Positions 23,630 to 32,470 of a stretch of 47,044 bases of DNA are shown here, in pieces. The position numbers and the translations under genes were made by a program. The stretch covers positions 1 through 47,044 of the forward strand of contig NZ_MKXB01000155.1 of NCBI RefSeq assembly GCF_001865245.1, written 5' to 3'. The DNA comes from Streptomyces sp. CC53. GTDB taxonomy: Bacteria; Actinomycetota; Actinomycetes; Streptomycetales; Streptomycetaceae. The first letter of the stretch is position 1. Each line of letters starts with the position of its first letter. Under the pieces are notes generated by a model that saw only the letters and a list, made by a program, of their open reading frames with translations, made no database searches and was not told where the DNA came from.

Positions 23630-25096
23630 ATGTCCACCACGTCCGCCCGGACCCGTCCGTCCGGGGCACGATCCGATCTCGCGGGGCGCGGCCCCCTGCT
23701 GCTCGCACTGGTCATGGCCGTGCTCGGCTACCAGATCAACGCGACGATGCTGAGCCCCGCGCTCCCGGACGTCATCGAGCGCCTGGGCACCACCACCGGA
23801 GCGGCGGGGCTGTCGCAGACCCTGTTCTTCCTCATGGCGGCCATCGGACAGGTCACCCTGGCCCGGCTGAGCGACCAGCGCGGCCGCAAGCCGATGATGC
23901 TGGTCTGCGCGGGCGTGCTCATCGCCGGCAACCTGCTGTGCGTGTTCGCCCCGAACATCGAGGTCTTCATCGCGGGCCGGGTCCTGCAGGGCGTCTCCGC
24001 CGCGATGTTCACCCTCGCCTTCCTCACCCTCAACCAGATGCTGACCCCGGCCGGGTTCGGCAAGGCGGCCGGCATCATCACCGCCGTCAACGGCGGCCTC
24101 GCCGGCGTCGACGCCGTCGCGGGCGGCCAGATCGCCGACACCATCGGCTTCCGCGGCATCTTCGTCTGCTCCACCGTGATCGCCGTCCTCGGCCTCCTGG
24201 GCATCCGCCACCACGTGCCGGACCTCCCGCCCACCACCGACCCCGGGGCCCGCTTCGACGCGCGCGGCATCACCGCCCTCGCCCTCGGCCTCACCGGCGT
24301 CCTCGTCGGCCTCGCCCAGGGCGCCACCTGGGGCTGGACCTCGCCGCTCACCCTGGGCTTCCTGCTGGGCGGCCTCGCCGCGCTGGGCTTCTTCGTGGTC
24401 TCGCAGCGCACCGCCCCGAACCCGGTCATCGACCTCGACGTGCTCGCCTCGCGGCGCGCCTGGCCGCTGCTCCTCACGACCGTCTGCACCCTCGGCGGTG
24501 CCTTCGGGGCCGTGGCCCTCACCATCCCGCTGTTCTCCCAGGACGCCCGGGTGGGCCTCGGGCTGTCCGCGGTGACGTCCGCGCTGCTGTTCCTCACCCC
24601 GATCCAGCTCATCGGCGTCGTCTCGGCCCCGCTCACCGGGCGTCTCGGCCCGCGCATCGGCTGGCGGAGGATCGTGGTCGCCGGTGCCGCCGCCAACTTC
24701 GTGATCTTCGCCGTGGCGACGGTCTTCCTGCACAGTGAGTGGATCCTCGTGGCCGCCCTGGCCGCGCTCGGCGTGACGTACGGCGGTTTCATGCTCACCG
24801 GCCTCAACGGACTGGCCGTCACGACCGCGCCGAAGGACAAGCCCGGCTCGCTGTCCGGGCTCAACGGCGCCTGCTTCGGCATCGGCGCGTCCCTCGGCAT
24901 CGCCCTCGCCTCCGCGATGATCACCGCGGGCAGCGACGCCCAGGGCGTCACCGAGGCCGGCTACCGCAACGCCATGACTGTCGCGCTCGTGCTGCTCGGC
25001 GTCGGCGTCGTCAGCTCGCTGCTCATCCGGCGCCCCGAGGCGGAAGAGGGTGCCGGGCAGGACGACGGCCGGCCGCTCGTCGTCGCCCACCACTGA
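23630..25096 (+). CDS. MFS transporter (DHA2-like, 14-helix type)
   Basis: 488 residues with about 14 hydrophobic segments, the loop 2-3 motif ARLSDQRGRKPMML and a motif-C-like region in the fifth helix. The first helix reads ALVMAVLGYQINATMLSPAL and a second half begins after LDVLASRRAWPLLL. It is a proton-coupled transporter of the cytoplasmic membrane. The gene is divergent from the GntR regulator and the operator lies just upstream. A shared operator with adenosine deaminase suggests a nucleoside, nucleobase or purine analogue as substrate; that is inference. The ATG follows AAAGGGG. Confidence 0.88.
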   Translation: MSTTSARTRPSGARSDLAGRGPLLLALVMAVLGYQINATMLSPALPDVIERLGTTTGAAGLSQTLFFLMAAIGQVTLARLSDQRGRKPMMLVCAGVLIAGNLLCVFAPNIEVFIAGRVLQGVSAAMFTLAFLTLNQMLTPAGFGKAAGIITAVNGGLAGVDAVAGGQIADTIGFRGIFVCSTVIAVLGLLGIRHHVPDLPPTTDPGARFDARGITALALGLTGVLVGLAQGATWGWTSPLTLGFLLGGLAALGFFVVSQRTAPNPVIDLDVLASRRAWPLLLTTVCTLGGAFGAVALTIPLFSQDARVGLGLSAVTSALLFLTPIQLIGVVSAPLTGRLGPRIGWRRIVVAGAAANFVIFAVATVFLHSEWILVAALAALGVTYGGFMLTGLNGLAVTTAPKDKPGSLSGLNGACFGIGASLGIALASAMITAGSDAQGVTEAGYRNAMTVALVLLGVGVVSSLLIRRPEAEEGAGQDDGRPLVVAHH

Positions 25097-25103
25097 GCCG
25101 GAC

Positions 25104-25135
25104 GGGCGCCGGGGCGGCTCCTCGCCCCGGCGCCC
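25104..25135. terminator. Hairpin between convergent MFS and VOC genes
   Basis: Perfect 13-bp stem (25104-25116 with 25123-25135) and a 6-base loop, 7 bases after the MFS stop and 8 bases before the end of the VOC gene on the other strand. Confidence 0.8.
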
Positions 25136-25142
25136 CGGCGCC

Positions 25143-25496
25143 TCACGCGGACGGCCGCCGGTCCGCGTACTCGAACACCGCGCCGTCCGGGTGCACCGCG
25201 ATCAGGTTGCGGCCCACCGGCGTCGCCACCGGTCCCGCGAGCACCCGGGCCCCGCCCTCGGTCAGCGCCTTGTGCGCCGCGTCCACATCGTCCACCGCGA
25301 TGGTCGCCGCCACCCTCCGCAGCACCTCGATCTCCACCTCGGGCCCGCTCATCAGCAGGAAGCAGCCGACGGCCGCCACGCGGACGCCACCGCGTTCGAA
25401 CCGCAGGGCCTCGCTGCCGGTGAGCCCCTCGTAGAAGGCCACCGAGGGGTCAAGGTCGTCGACGTAGATGCGCAGTGTGGTGCCGAGGATCTCCAT
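25143..25496 (-). CDS. VOC (glyoxalase/bleomycin-resistance) fold protein
   Basis: 117 residues, one pair of beta-alpha-beta-beta-beta units as in glyoxalase I and fosfomycin/bleomycin resistance proteins. The first strand TLRIYVDDLDPSVAFYEGLTG and the end VGRNLIAVHPDGAVFEYADR are typical. The classic metal ligands are not all clear, so this may bind a ligand rather than act as an enzyme. The ATG at 25494-25496 has no ribosome site. A TACCCT hexamer ends 8 bases upstream, so a very short or absent leader is possible. Confidence 0.82.
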   Translation of the reverse strand: MEILGTTLRIYVDDLDPSVAFYEGLTGSEALRFERGGVRVAAVGCFLLMSGPEVEIEVLRRVAATIAVDDVDAAHKALTEGGARVLAGPVATPVGRNLIAVHPDGAVFEYADRRPSA

Positions 25497-25613
25497 GCCG
25501 CCACAGGGTAGTTGGGGCCGCTCGGCCGTGGCAGGGCGCCTCACGGGCCGGACGCGCCGCCCTCGGCCCCGCCGGCGCCGGTCGCACGGGTCCCGCGCCG
25601 GGGGCCGTGGACC

Positions 25614-26420
25614 CTATGCCCGGCACAGGAGTTCGCCGTGCGGCACCAGGAACCAGCCGTCCGCGCTGCGCCCCCACTCCCGCCACCCCTCGGCGACCGC
25701 CGCGAGCTCCTCCGGCGTCGCGTGGCCGCCGTCCACCGCCAGCCGCGCGTACGCCGACCGCGTCGTGCGGTCCGCCCACAGCCCGCTCCACCAGGCGCGC
25801 TCCTCCGGGGTGGCGTAGCACCACGCGGAACCGCCCGGGGCGATGTCCGTGAAGCCCGCCGCCCGGGCCCACGACAGCAGCCGTCGGCCCGCGTCCGGTT
25901 CGCCGCCGCCGGACCTGGCCACCCGCCGGTACAGCGCCCGCCAGGTGTCCAGCGCCGGCACCTCGGGGAACCACGTGAAGCCCGCGTAGTCGCTGTCGCG
26001 CACGGCGACGATCCCGCCGGGGCGGCACACCCGGCGCATCTCCCGCAGCGCGCCCACCGGGTCGCCCACGTGCTGGAGCACCTGGTGGGCGTGCACCACG
26101 TCGAACGAGTCGTCGGGGAAGCCCAGCCCGGCCACGTCCGCCACGGCGAAGCGGACGTTGTCCAGACCGCGTTCCGCGCTCTCCGCGCGCGCCTGCGTGA
26201 GGACTCCCGCGGCCGTGTCCACCCCCGTCACCCGGCCGCCGGGCGCGACGAGCGCGGCCAGGTCCGCCGTGATCGTGCCGGGACCGCACCCCACGTCCAG
26301 GACGTCGAGCCCGGCGCGCAGTTCGCCCAGCAGGTACGCCGCGGAGTTCCCGGCCGTGCGCCACCGGTGCGACCGCAGGACCGACTCGTGGTGGCCGTGC
26401 GTGTAGACGGCGTCCGTCAT
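25614..26420 (-). CDS. UbiE-like class I SAM-dependent methyltransferase
   Basis: 268 residues. Motif I VLDVGCGPGTITADLA, the acidic loop GVDTAAGVL, motif II around FPDDSFDVVHAHQVLQHV and post-motif REMRRVCRPGG follow the UbiE/Methyltransf_11 order. The start used is the ATG at 26418-26420 after AAGGGG. A longer frame begins 11 codons upstream but lacks a ribosome site. The acceptor is unknown, and neighbours give no pathway. Confidence 0.87.
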   Translation of the reverse strand: MTDAVYTHGHHESVLRSHRWRTAGNSAAYLLGELRAGLDVLDVGCGPGTITADLAALVAPGGRVTGVDTAAGVLTQARAESAERGLDNVRFAVADVAGLGFPDDSFDVVHAHQVLQHVGDPVGALREMRRVCRPGGIVAVRDSDYAGFTWFPEVPALDTWRALYRRVARSGGGEPDAGRRLLSWARAAGFTDIAPGGSAWCYATPEERAWWSGLWADRTTRSAYARLAVDGGHATPEELAAVAEGWREWGRSADGWFLVPHGELLCRA

Positions 26421-26606
26421 CGCCCGCCCCTTCCCGTCGTTGCCGACGCTCATGCCGGTGCCCCGCAGCGGCGCAGCCGGCCCCTGCGGCCACCGTACGC
26501 CTCATGGTCACATCATGAGACTGGCGTCTCTTCATTCGGACAGGCGTCCTGTCCGGCGCCGTGATACCCGCGTTATCCGCGGGCGCCCCCGGGTACCCGC
26601 GGCCCC

Positions 26607-26990
26607 ATGGAGAACAAGTCCTCGCCCTCCCGCGCCCCGCTGCGGGTGTCGGCGGCGGCGCTCGGCGGCGCCCTCGTCGCCGTGGCCGTCGCGCTGATGC
26701 GCCGGCGTGCCGCCGCCAAGGCGACGGGCGGCCCCGACGGGCACCCGCCCACCCGCCCCGGGCCGGGGCCCGTACCGGTGGGTGCGCCCCTCGAAACGGA
26801 CGGGGCCGACGACGGCGACGAGGTGCACGTCGTCGCCCCGGGCACCCCGCCCGCCGAGCCGTCGCCGCCGGCCCGCCCCGGCTCCGGCACCCCGCGTGAG
26901 GAACCGCCGCCGGTCACCCCCGCGCCCGACGCGCCGCCCGCGGCCCCCCAGTCGCCGGCCGACCCGGAAGGGCCGCACCACCGCGCCTGA
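26607..26990 (+). CDS. Small single-pass membrane protein with a Pro-rich tail
   Basis: 127 residues. Residues about 12-31 (LRVSAAALGGALVAVAVALM) form one membrane segment followed by RRRAAAK, so the N-terminus is probably outside; the remainder is Pro/Ala/Gly-rich with an acidic patch (DGADDGDEVHVV). I do not recognise a family. The ATG has no ribosome site. GGGTAC at 26591-26596 lies 10 bases upstream, and a loose GTTA 15 bases before it makes a weak SigB-like promoter conceivable. GC3 is coding-like, but the evidence for translation is modest. Confidence 0.5.
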   Translation: MENKSSPSRAPLRVSAAALGGALVAVAVALMRRRAAAKATGGPDGHPPTRPGPGPVPVGAPLETDGADDGDEVHVVAPGTPPAEPSPPARPGSGTPREEPPPVTPAPDAPPAAPQSPADPEGPHHRA

Positions 26991-27065
26991 GCACGGGGCC
27001 CACAGGAGCACCTCTGCCGTGCCGCCCGGCCCCCCGTCAACCACCCGTCCGTCACCGGAGGTCCA

Positions 27066-28418
27066 GTGACCAGTCCGACGCGGCGCAGGCCGCGCATCGT
27101 GATCGTCGGAGCCGGATTCGCCGGCTACCACACCGCCCGGGAGGTCTCCCGCCGACTGCGCGGCCGCGTCGAGACCGTCCTGCTGAACCCCACCGACTAC
27201 TTCCTCTACCTGCCGCTGCTGCCCCAGGTCGCCGCCGGCGTCCTCGAACCGCGCCGCGTCACCGTCTCGCTGCCCGGCACGCTGCGCCACGTGCGGCTCG
27301 TCCTCGGCCAGGCCGAACGCGTGGACCTCGACGCGCGCACCGTCCACTGCACCGACCCCGAAGGCACCCCCCGCGCCCTGCGCTACGACCGGCTCGTCCT
27401 CGCCGCCGGCAGCGTCAGCAAACTGCTGCCCGTCCCCGGGGTCGCCGAGCACGCCACCGGCTTCCGCGGCCTGCCCGAGGCGCTGTACCTGCGCGACCAC
27501 ATCACCCGGCAGATCGAGCTCGCCGCCACCGAGAGCGACCCGGCCGCGGCCGCGGCACGCTGCACCTTCGTGGTCGTCGGCGCCGGATACACCGGCACCG
27601 AGGTCGCCGCCCACGGAGCCATGTTCACCGACGCGCTCGTACGCTCCCAGCCCGGCCGCCCCGGCGGCCTGAACCCGCGCTGGATCCTCGTCGACGTCGC
27701 CGACAGCGTCCTCCCCGGGCTCGACGAACGCCTCTCCGCCACCGCCGACCGCGTCCTGCGCGAGCGCGGCGTGGAGATCCGCACCGGCACCTCCGTGCAG
27801 GAGTCCACCGCCGACGGGGTACGGCTCTCCGACGGCGACTTCCTGCCGACGCGGAGCCTCGTCTGGTGCGTCGGCGTCCGCCCCGACCCCCTCGTCGCCG
27901 GCCTCGGCCTGCCCCTGGAACAGGGCCGCCTCGTCGTCACCCCCGAGCTGTCCGTACCCGGCCGCCCCGAGGTCTTCGCCTGCGGCGACGCCGCCGCCGT
28001 CCCCGACCTCACCCACCCCGGCGCGCTGACGGCCATGACCGCGCAGCACGCCTCCCGGCAGGGCAGGACCGCCGCCCGCAACGTCGCCGCCTCCCTCGGC
28101 GTCGGGACGGCTGCCCCCTACCGGCACGACTCCCTCGGCTTCGCCGTCGACCTCGGCGGGGTCAAGGCCGCCGCCAACCCGCTCGGCGTACCGCTGTCGG
28201 GACCGGTCGCCGGAGCCGTCACCCGCGGCTACCACCTGGCCGCCATGCCCGGGAACCGGGTCCGGGTCGCCGCCGACTGGCTCCTCGACGCCGCGCTGCG
28301 CCGCCAGGCGGTCCAGCTCGGCCTGGTCAGCTCCTGGCAGGTCCCCCTCGACACCGACGCACCCGAGCTGGCCCGCACCCCCGGCGGCAGCGGCGGCACC
28401 GGCACCAGGAAGGACTGA
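27066..28418 (+). CDS. NDH-2-like NAD(P)/FAD-dependent oxidoreductase
   Basis: 450 residues with an FAD-binding Rossmann motif near the N-terminus (IVIVGAGFAGYHTA), a second nucleotide-binding motif at about 165 (VVVGAGYTGTEVA) and the FAD-binding VFACGDAAAVPD near 305. This matches type II NADH dehydrogenases, which pass electrons from NADH to quinone at the inner face of the membrane without pumping protons. The C-terminal part holds an amphipathic region. The start is a GTG at 27066 after GGAGGTCC. The transketolase gene starts 5 bases after the stop, so they form an operon. Confidence 0.88.
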   Translation: MTSPTRRRPRIVIVGAGFAGYHTAREVSRRLRGRVETVLLNPTDYFLYLPLLPQVAAGVLEPRRVTVSLPGTLRHVRLVLGQAERVDLDARTVHCTDPEGTPRALRYDRLVLAAGSVSKLLPVPGVAEHATGFRGLPEALYLRDHITRQIELAATESDPAAAAARCTFVVVGAGYTGTEVAAHGAMFTDALVRSQPGRPGGLNPRWILVDVADSVLPGLDERLSATADRVLRERGVEIRTGTSVQESTADGVRLSDGDFLPTRSLVWCVGVRPDPLVAGLGLPLEQGRLVVTPELSVPGRPEVFACGDAAAVPDLTHPGALTAMTAQHASRQGRTAARNVAASLGVGTAAPYRHDSLGFAVDLGGVKAAANPLGVPLSGPVAGAVTRGYHLAAMPGNRVRVAADWLLDAALRRQAVQLGLVSSWQVPLDTDAPELARTPGGSGGTGTRKD

Positions 28419-28423
28419 CACCC

Positions 28424-30274
28424 ATGCCGTACGAGGAACTCGCCGAGCTCGCCCAGCAGCTGCGGGCCGACGCGGTCCGCGCCGCCGACGCGGCCGGCTC
28501 CGGACATCCCACCTCCGCCATGTCCGCCGCGGACCTCGCGGCGGTGCTCCTCGCCCGACACCTCCGCTACGACTTCGACCGCCCCGACCACCCCGGCAAC
28601 GACCGGCTGGTCCTCTCCAAGGGCCACGCCTCGCCCCTGCTGTACGCGATGTACCACGCGGCCGGCGCCGTCGACGAGGAAGAACTGCTCGGCTACCGCA
28701 CCCTCGGCAGCCGCCTCGAAGGCCACCCCACCCCCCGCCTGCCCTGGGTGGACGTCGCCACCGGCTCCCTCGGCCAGGGACTGCCCGTGGCCGTCGGCAT
28801 GGCCATCGCGGGACAGCGCCTCGACCGCATCCCGTACCAGGTGTACGTCCTGTCCGGCGACAGCGAGATGGCCGAAGGGTCGGTGTGGGAGGCCGTCGAG
28901 CACGCCGCCGACAGCCACCTCGACAACCTCACCCTCATCGTCGACGTGAACCGCCTCGGCCAGCGCGGCCCCACCCGCCACGGCCACGACCTCGACGCCT
29001 ACGCCCGGCGGCTGCACGCCTTCGGCTGGCACGTCGCCGAGATCGACGGCCACGACCTCCAGGCGGTCGACGCGGCCCTTGCGGAGGCCCGCAGCACCAC
29101 CCGGCAGCCCACGGCCATCCTCGCCCGCACCCGCAAGGGGCGCGGGGTCGCCGCGGTCGAGGACCGCGAGGGCAAGCACGGCAAACCGCTGCCCGACGCC
29201 GAGGACGCCCTCGCCGAACTCGGCGGCGTCCGCCGCGCCCGGGTCGCCGTCCAGCGGCCGCCCGAGCTGTCCGAGCCGGTCACCGCCGACGAGCGGCGGG
29301 ACCCCGACCTGCCGCGCTACGACCCCGGCGACAGCGTCGCGACCCGCAACGCCTACGGCGAGGCCCTCGCCGCCGTCGGATCGGCCCGCCCCGGGGTCGT
29401 CGCCCTGGACGCCGAGGTGAGCGACTCCACCCGCGCCGAGTTCTTCGCCAAGGCCCACCCCGAGCGCTTCGTCGAGTGCTACATCGCCGAGCAGCAGCTC
29501 GTGGCGGCGGCCGTCGGCCTCGCCGCCCGCGGCTACGTCCCGTACGCGTCGACGTTCGCCGCCTTCCTCACCCGCGCCCACGACTTCCTCCGGATGGCCG
29601 CCGTCAGCCGCGCCGGCATCAACGTGTGCGGTTCCCACGCCGGTGTCTCCATCGGTCCGGACGGCCCCTCCCAGATGGGCCTGGAGGACCTTGCCATGAT
29701 GCGGTCGGTGCACGGCAGCACCGTCCTCTACCCGTGCGACGCCAATCAGACCGCCCGGCTCACCGCCGCCCTGGCGGACCTCGACGGCGTCCGGTACCTG
29801 CGCACCACGCGCGGCGCCACGCCCGGCCTCTACGGCCCCGACGAGGAGTTCCCCGTCGGCGGCAGCAAGGTGCTGCGCCGCCACGACCACGACCAGGTCA
29901 CCGTCGTGGCCGCGGGCATCACCGTCCACGAGGCGCTGAAGGCGGCGGACCGGCTGGAGGCCGAGGACGGCATCCGGGCCCGGGTCATCGACCTGTACTC
30001 GGTCAAGCCCGTCGACGCGGCCACCCTCAACGACGCCGCCGGCCAGACCGGCTGTGTCCTCACGGTGGAGGACCACCACCCCGAGGGGGGCCTCGGCGAC
30101 GCCGTCGCCGAGGTGTTCGCCGACGGCCGTCAGGCTCCCCGCACGGCCCGCCTCGCCGTCCGCACCATGCCGGCCTCCGCCACCCCCGAGGAGCAGCTCC
30201 ACGCGGCCGGCATCGACGCGGACGCCATCGCATCGGCGGTGCGGCTGCTGGTGGAGCGGATCGTCGCGCACTGA
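28424..30274 (+). CDS. Transketolase, short (about 616-residue) type
   Basis: 616 residues; housekeeping actinobacterial transketolases are about 700. The thiamine diphosphate motif GDSEMAEGSVWEA ending at VDVNRLGQ, the active-site His residues in GSGHPTSAMS and LSKGHASP, GSLGQGLPV, and the catalytic Glu in CYIAEQQLVAAAVG are present. It moves two-carbon units between sugar phosphates. Its layout resembles the archaeal-type split transketolase with both halves fused. It is probably a paralogue dedicated to a stress or specialised pathway; the coupling to an NDH-2-like gene hints at redox metabolism. A perfect terminator follows. Confidence 0.92.
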   Translation: MPYEELAELAQQLRADAVRAADAAGSGHPTSAMSAADLAAVLLARHLRYDFDRPDHPGNDRLVLSKGHASPLLYAMYHAAGAVDEEELLGYRTLGSRLEGHPTPRLPWVDVATGSLGQGLPVAVGMAIAGQRLDRIPYQVYVLSGDSEMAEGSVWEAVEHAADSHLDNLTLIVDVNRLGQRGPTRHGHDLDAYARRLHAFGWHVAEIDGHDLQAVDAALAEARSTTRQPTAILARTRKGRGVAAVEDREGKHGKPLPDAEDALAELGGVRRARVAVQRPPELSEPVTADERRDPDLPRYDPGDSVATRNAYGEALAAVGSARPGVVALDAEVSDSTRAEFFAKAHPERFVECYIAEQQLVAAAVGLAARGYVPYASTFAAFLTRAHDFLRMAAVSRAGINVCGSHAGVSIGPDGPSQMGLEDLAMMRSVHGSTVLYPCDANQTARLTAALADLDGVRYLRTTRGATPGLYGPDEEFPVGGSKVLRRHDHDQVTVVAAGITVHEALKAADRLEAEDGIRARVIDLYSVKPVDAATLNDAAGQTGCVLTVEDHHPEGGLGDAVAEVFADGRQAPRTARLAVRTMPASATPEEQLHAAGIDADAIASAVRLLVERIVAH

Positions 30275-30316
30275 GGCGCGGCGGCCCGCACCCCGCCGCG
30301 CCGCCCGCGCACACAG

Positions 30317-30357
30317 AACGGGCCGCCCCGGACCTCACCGGTCCGGGGCGGCCCGTT
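30317..30357. terminator. Strong hairpin between transketolase and the 55-aa membrane protein gene
   Basis: Perfect 18-bp stem (30317-30334 with 30340-30357) and a 5-base TCACC loop, ending in TT. It sits between convergent genes and can stop transcription from both sides. Confidence 0.9.
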
Positions 30358-30368
30358 GCCGCGCGGTC

Positions 30369-30536
30369 CTACCAGCGGTACCAGCGCGAGCGACCGCCCC
30401 CGGAAGAGTTCGTGAGGAAGAAGCCGAGCAGCCAGATGACCAGCACCGCCACGGCGATCCACCACAGGACCTCCCAGGCGAAACCGACACCGAAGAGGAT
30501 CAGGATCAGGAGCAGAACAAGCAGAAGGGGAACCAT
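30369..30536 (-). CDS. 55-residue hydrophobic membrane protein
   Basis: Too short for usual gene finding but well supported: ATG at 30534-30536 directly after GGAGGAGG, two hydrophobic stretches (PLLLVLLLILILFGVGFAW and WWIAVAVLVIWLLGFFL) and a basic, Ser/Gly/Trp/Tyr C-terminus (GGGRSRWYRW). Similar small proteins occur widely in Streptomyces under the name hydrophobic protein and are often stress-induced. The function is unknown. A SigB-like promoter (GCTT-N15-GGGCAC) lies just upstream. Confidence 0.78.
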   Translation of the reverse strand: MVPLLLVLLLILILFGVGFAWEVLWWIAVAVLVIWLLGFFLTNSSGGGRSRWYRW

Positions 30537-30556
30537 GATGCACCTCCTCCTCTCGG

Positions 30557-30581
30557 GTGCCCGGTCGCCGCCGCCGTAAGC
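30557..30581 (-). promoter_or_regulatory. SigB-like promoter of the 55-aa membrane protein gene
   Basis: Minus strand GCTT, 15 bases, GGGCAC (30557-30562). It matches the actinobacterial SigB consensus GNNT-N14-16-GGGTAY except for C in place of T. It is close to the start codon, so the leader would be only about 14 bases. Confidence 0.45.
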
Positions 30582-31097
30582 AGCAGGGGCGCCGGGGGCC
30601 GGGCGGCGGGCACGCCGTCGCCGCCGGCCCACAGCCGGAGGCCCGTCCGGAAGGACGCCCCGTGCCGTGCGGCCGTCTTCCGGTGCGCCGCTGACCCCAC
30701 AGGTGCCCTGCCCCGGCCCTGACGGGCGCCGGGACAGCCGCCGCGCCCCGCGCGGTCCCGCGGCGGCGCACGGGCACGACCCCGTACACCGCGTCCGACC
30801 CCGCACACCGCGTCCGCGGTGCACGGCGGACGTCCCGGTGAGGCAGCCGACGGCGGACGTCCCGGCGGATGCAGGGATACGGCGGCTCGGCGCCGCCGCC
30901 GCGGAACGGGCCGCCAGGCCGGCCCCGCGCAGGGCCCGGGCCATCGCCGCGACCGCGGGCCGGCGGCAGACGGGCGACCGGACGGTGGCCGGGCCCGGGA
31001 CGGGCCGCACGCGGACGAGGGAGATTCCGGATGCCGCATGAGGGCCTGCCGCAGGAGCCCGGGCGCGCACCTGGCGGCACCCCGGGCCGCACAGCGG
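30582..31097. repeat. Gene-free GC-rich region with short repeated words
   Basis: No credible gene on either strand. It holds three exact copies of GCGGACGTCCCGG (30826-30838, 30853-30865, 31094-31106), each with a GACGTC palindrome, and two copies of ACACCGCGTCCG (30786-30797, 30805-30816). Role unknown. Confidence 0.55.
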
Positions 31098-31142
31098 ACG
31101 TCCCGGTGACACGGCCCCGGGAGGGCGGCGTCACCGGGACGT
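31098..31142 (-). terminator. Hairpin at the end of the Rv2629-like gene
   Basis: ACGTCCCGGTGAC (31098-31110) pairs perfectly with GTCACCGGGACGT (31130-31142) over a 19-base loop. It begins 20 bases past the stop on the minus strand. Confidence 0.65.
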
Positions 31143-31162
31143 TCCCCGGCAGGGCCGGCGGC

Positions 31163-32326
31163 TCACATCGTCGCGGCCTCGGTCTCCTTCTCGCTGTACG
31201 GCCACCGCAGCAGCGCCCCGAGCCCGCCGACCGGCAGATCGTCCTCCAGCTCGGGCCGCACCCGCAGCACCTCGGCCCCGGCGCTCACCGCGGCCCGCAG
31301 CAGCGCGTCGTCGGCCCGCGCCGGCACCGGCTCGGTGTCGCCCAGGTACTGACTCTCCGAGCGGCGCACGGCCACCTGGTCGGGTTCGGCGCCCACCCAG
31401 ACCTGGCGGTGCGCGTCCGGGCCCTCACTGCGGATGAGGAGCTCCATGATCCGGTGCTCCCGGGCGGCCTCCACCAGCGCCGGCAGCCCCTCGGCCGCCG
31501 CCGCCCCGGCGGCCTTTCCGCCCTCCGGGGCCCGCACGGACCGGAACCGGTCCAGCTCGGCCTCCTCGTTGTGGCGCAGGAGCCGCTGCCGCGCCTCCTG
31601 AACGTCCTCGTCCAGCCGCACCCGGGAGGCGCCGGCGCCGCGTCCGCCGTGCTCGGTCTCCACCGTCACCGACCGGCACTCGCCGGGCAGCCGGTCGAAC
31701 ACCGAGCGCCGCTCCCGCGGATCGCCCGCGAGGACGACCAGGTCCGCGCCGGTGTCCGCCACGCACTCGGCGATGGCGTCGGCGACCTCGGCGGCGTTCT
31801 GTTCCCAGGTGTTCTCCACCCCGAGCTGCCAGTGCCGCACGGACCAGGTGTTCTGCGAGGTGCGGTGGATCGGCCACTCACGGCCGGTCACCGTGCGCAG
31901 TCGCATCTCCCCGATCGCGGAGCGCAACTCCAGGTCCGCACCGGTCCGGTCGATGTACGCCACGAGACAGACAGGCTCCCGTGCGGCCAGGTCGAGCAGC
32001 GGGCCGACACGGGGCAGCGACGACCAGTACACCTGCGCCGGCGCGGACGGCCGTACCGACAGGGAAGGGTCGAGGACGACCCGGCCGTGCGACGCGAACA
32101 CCGCACGCCCGGCTTCACCCGGCGGGCGGGGCCAGGACGCCAGCGCCTCGTGCACGGCCTGCACGGTCGCCTCGTCGGCGCCCTGCGCGGCCAGGTCGTC
32201 GCAGGCGTTGCGCGCCTGGAGCTCCATGCGCCAGCGCGCGGACTCGTCCATCCGCGACGTGTCGAGATACACGCTGGCCCAGGGGCCCGGACGGTCGTAC
32301 AGACTGGTCAGATAGGCGAGCTGCAT
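31163..32326 (-). CDS. Rv2629/Vms1-like (bacterial eRF1-fold) protein
   Basis: 387 residues, similar to the mycobacterial DosR-regulated protein Rv2629 and to the bacterial eRF1-like (baeRF) families related to Vms1/Ankzf1. It starts MQLAYLTSLYDRPGPWASVY and has an RNase H-like middle domain (VCLVAYIDRTGADLELR; LVVLAGDPRERRSVFDRLP) and an L7Ae-like end (LLRAAVSAGAEVLRVRP). Vms1-like proteins act on tRNA or stalled ribosomes in eukaryotes; the bacterial role is not settled. A SigB-like promoter with a perfect match lies 40 bases upstream, consistent with a stress protein. The ATG follows GGGAGGGAG. Confidence 0.82.
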   Translation of the reverse strand: MQLAYLTSLYDRPGPWASVYLDTSRMDESARWRMELQARNACDDLAAQGADEATVQAVHEALASWPRPPGEAGRAVFASHGRVVLDPSLSVRPSAPAQVYWSSLPRVGPLLDLAAREPVCLVAYIDRTGADLELRSAIGEMRLRTVTGREWPIHRTSQNTWSVRHWQLGVENTWEQNAAEVADAIAECVADTGADLVVLAGDPRERRSVFDRLPGECRSVTVETEHGGRGAGASRVRLDEDVQEARQRLLRHNEEAELDRFRSVRAPEGGKAAGAAAAEGLPALVEAAREHRIMELLIRSEGPDAHRQVWVGAEPDQVAVRRSESQYLGDTEPVPARADDALLRAAVSAGAEVLRVRPELEDDLPVGGLGALLRWPYSEKETEAATM

Positions 32327-32366
32327 GGCTCCCTCCCGTCAGGCGGGTCGTGTCCGTCGCCCACGG

Positions 32367-32391
32367 GTACCCGTGCGGCCGCTGTGCACAC
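32367..32391 (-). promoter_or_regulatory. SigB-like promoter of the Rv2629-like gene
   Basis: Minus strand GTGT, 15 bases, GGGTAC (32367-32372), a full match to GNNT-N14-16-GGGTAY, ending 40 bases before the start codon. GGGTACCC is palindromic, so weak use toward the right is also possible. Confidence 0.6.
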
Positions 32392-32470
32392 TGCCGGTCT
32401 GCTGTCGCGTGCGGACCGGGCCGGACGCACAGTGGAACTGCCCGCCCCCTAGCTCCGGAGGTGACGCCGG

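Noticed and set aside
30537..31112. N-terminal extension of the 55-aa membrane protein frame
   Set aside because: The extended frame is Arg/Pro-rich noise; a strong ribosome site marks the internal ATG at 30536.
32365..32372. GGGTACCC as a rightward promoter for the DinB-like gene
   Set aside because: A GNNT can be found only with a 16-base spacer and the start codon is 100 bases away; the leftward reading fits much better.
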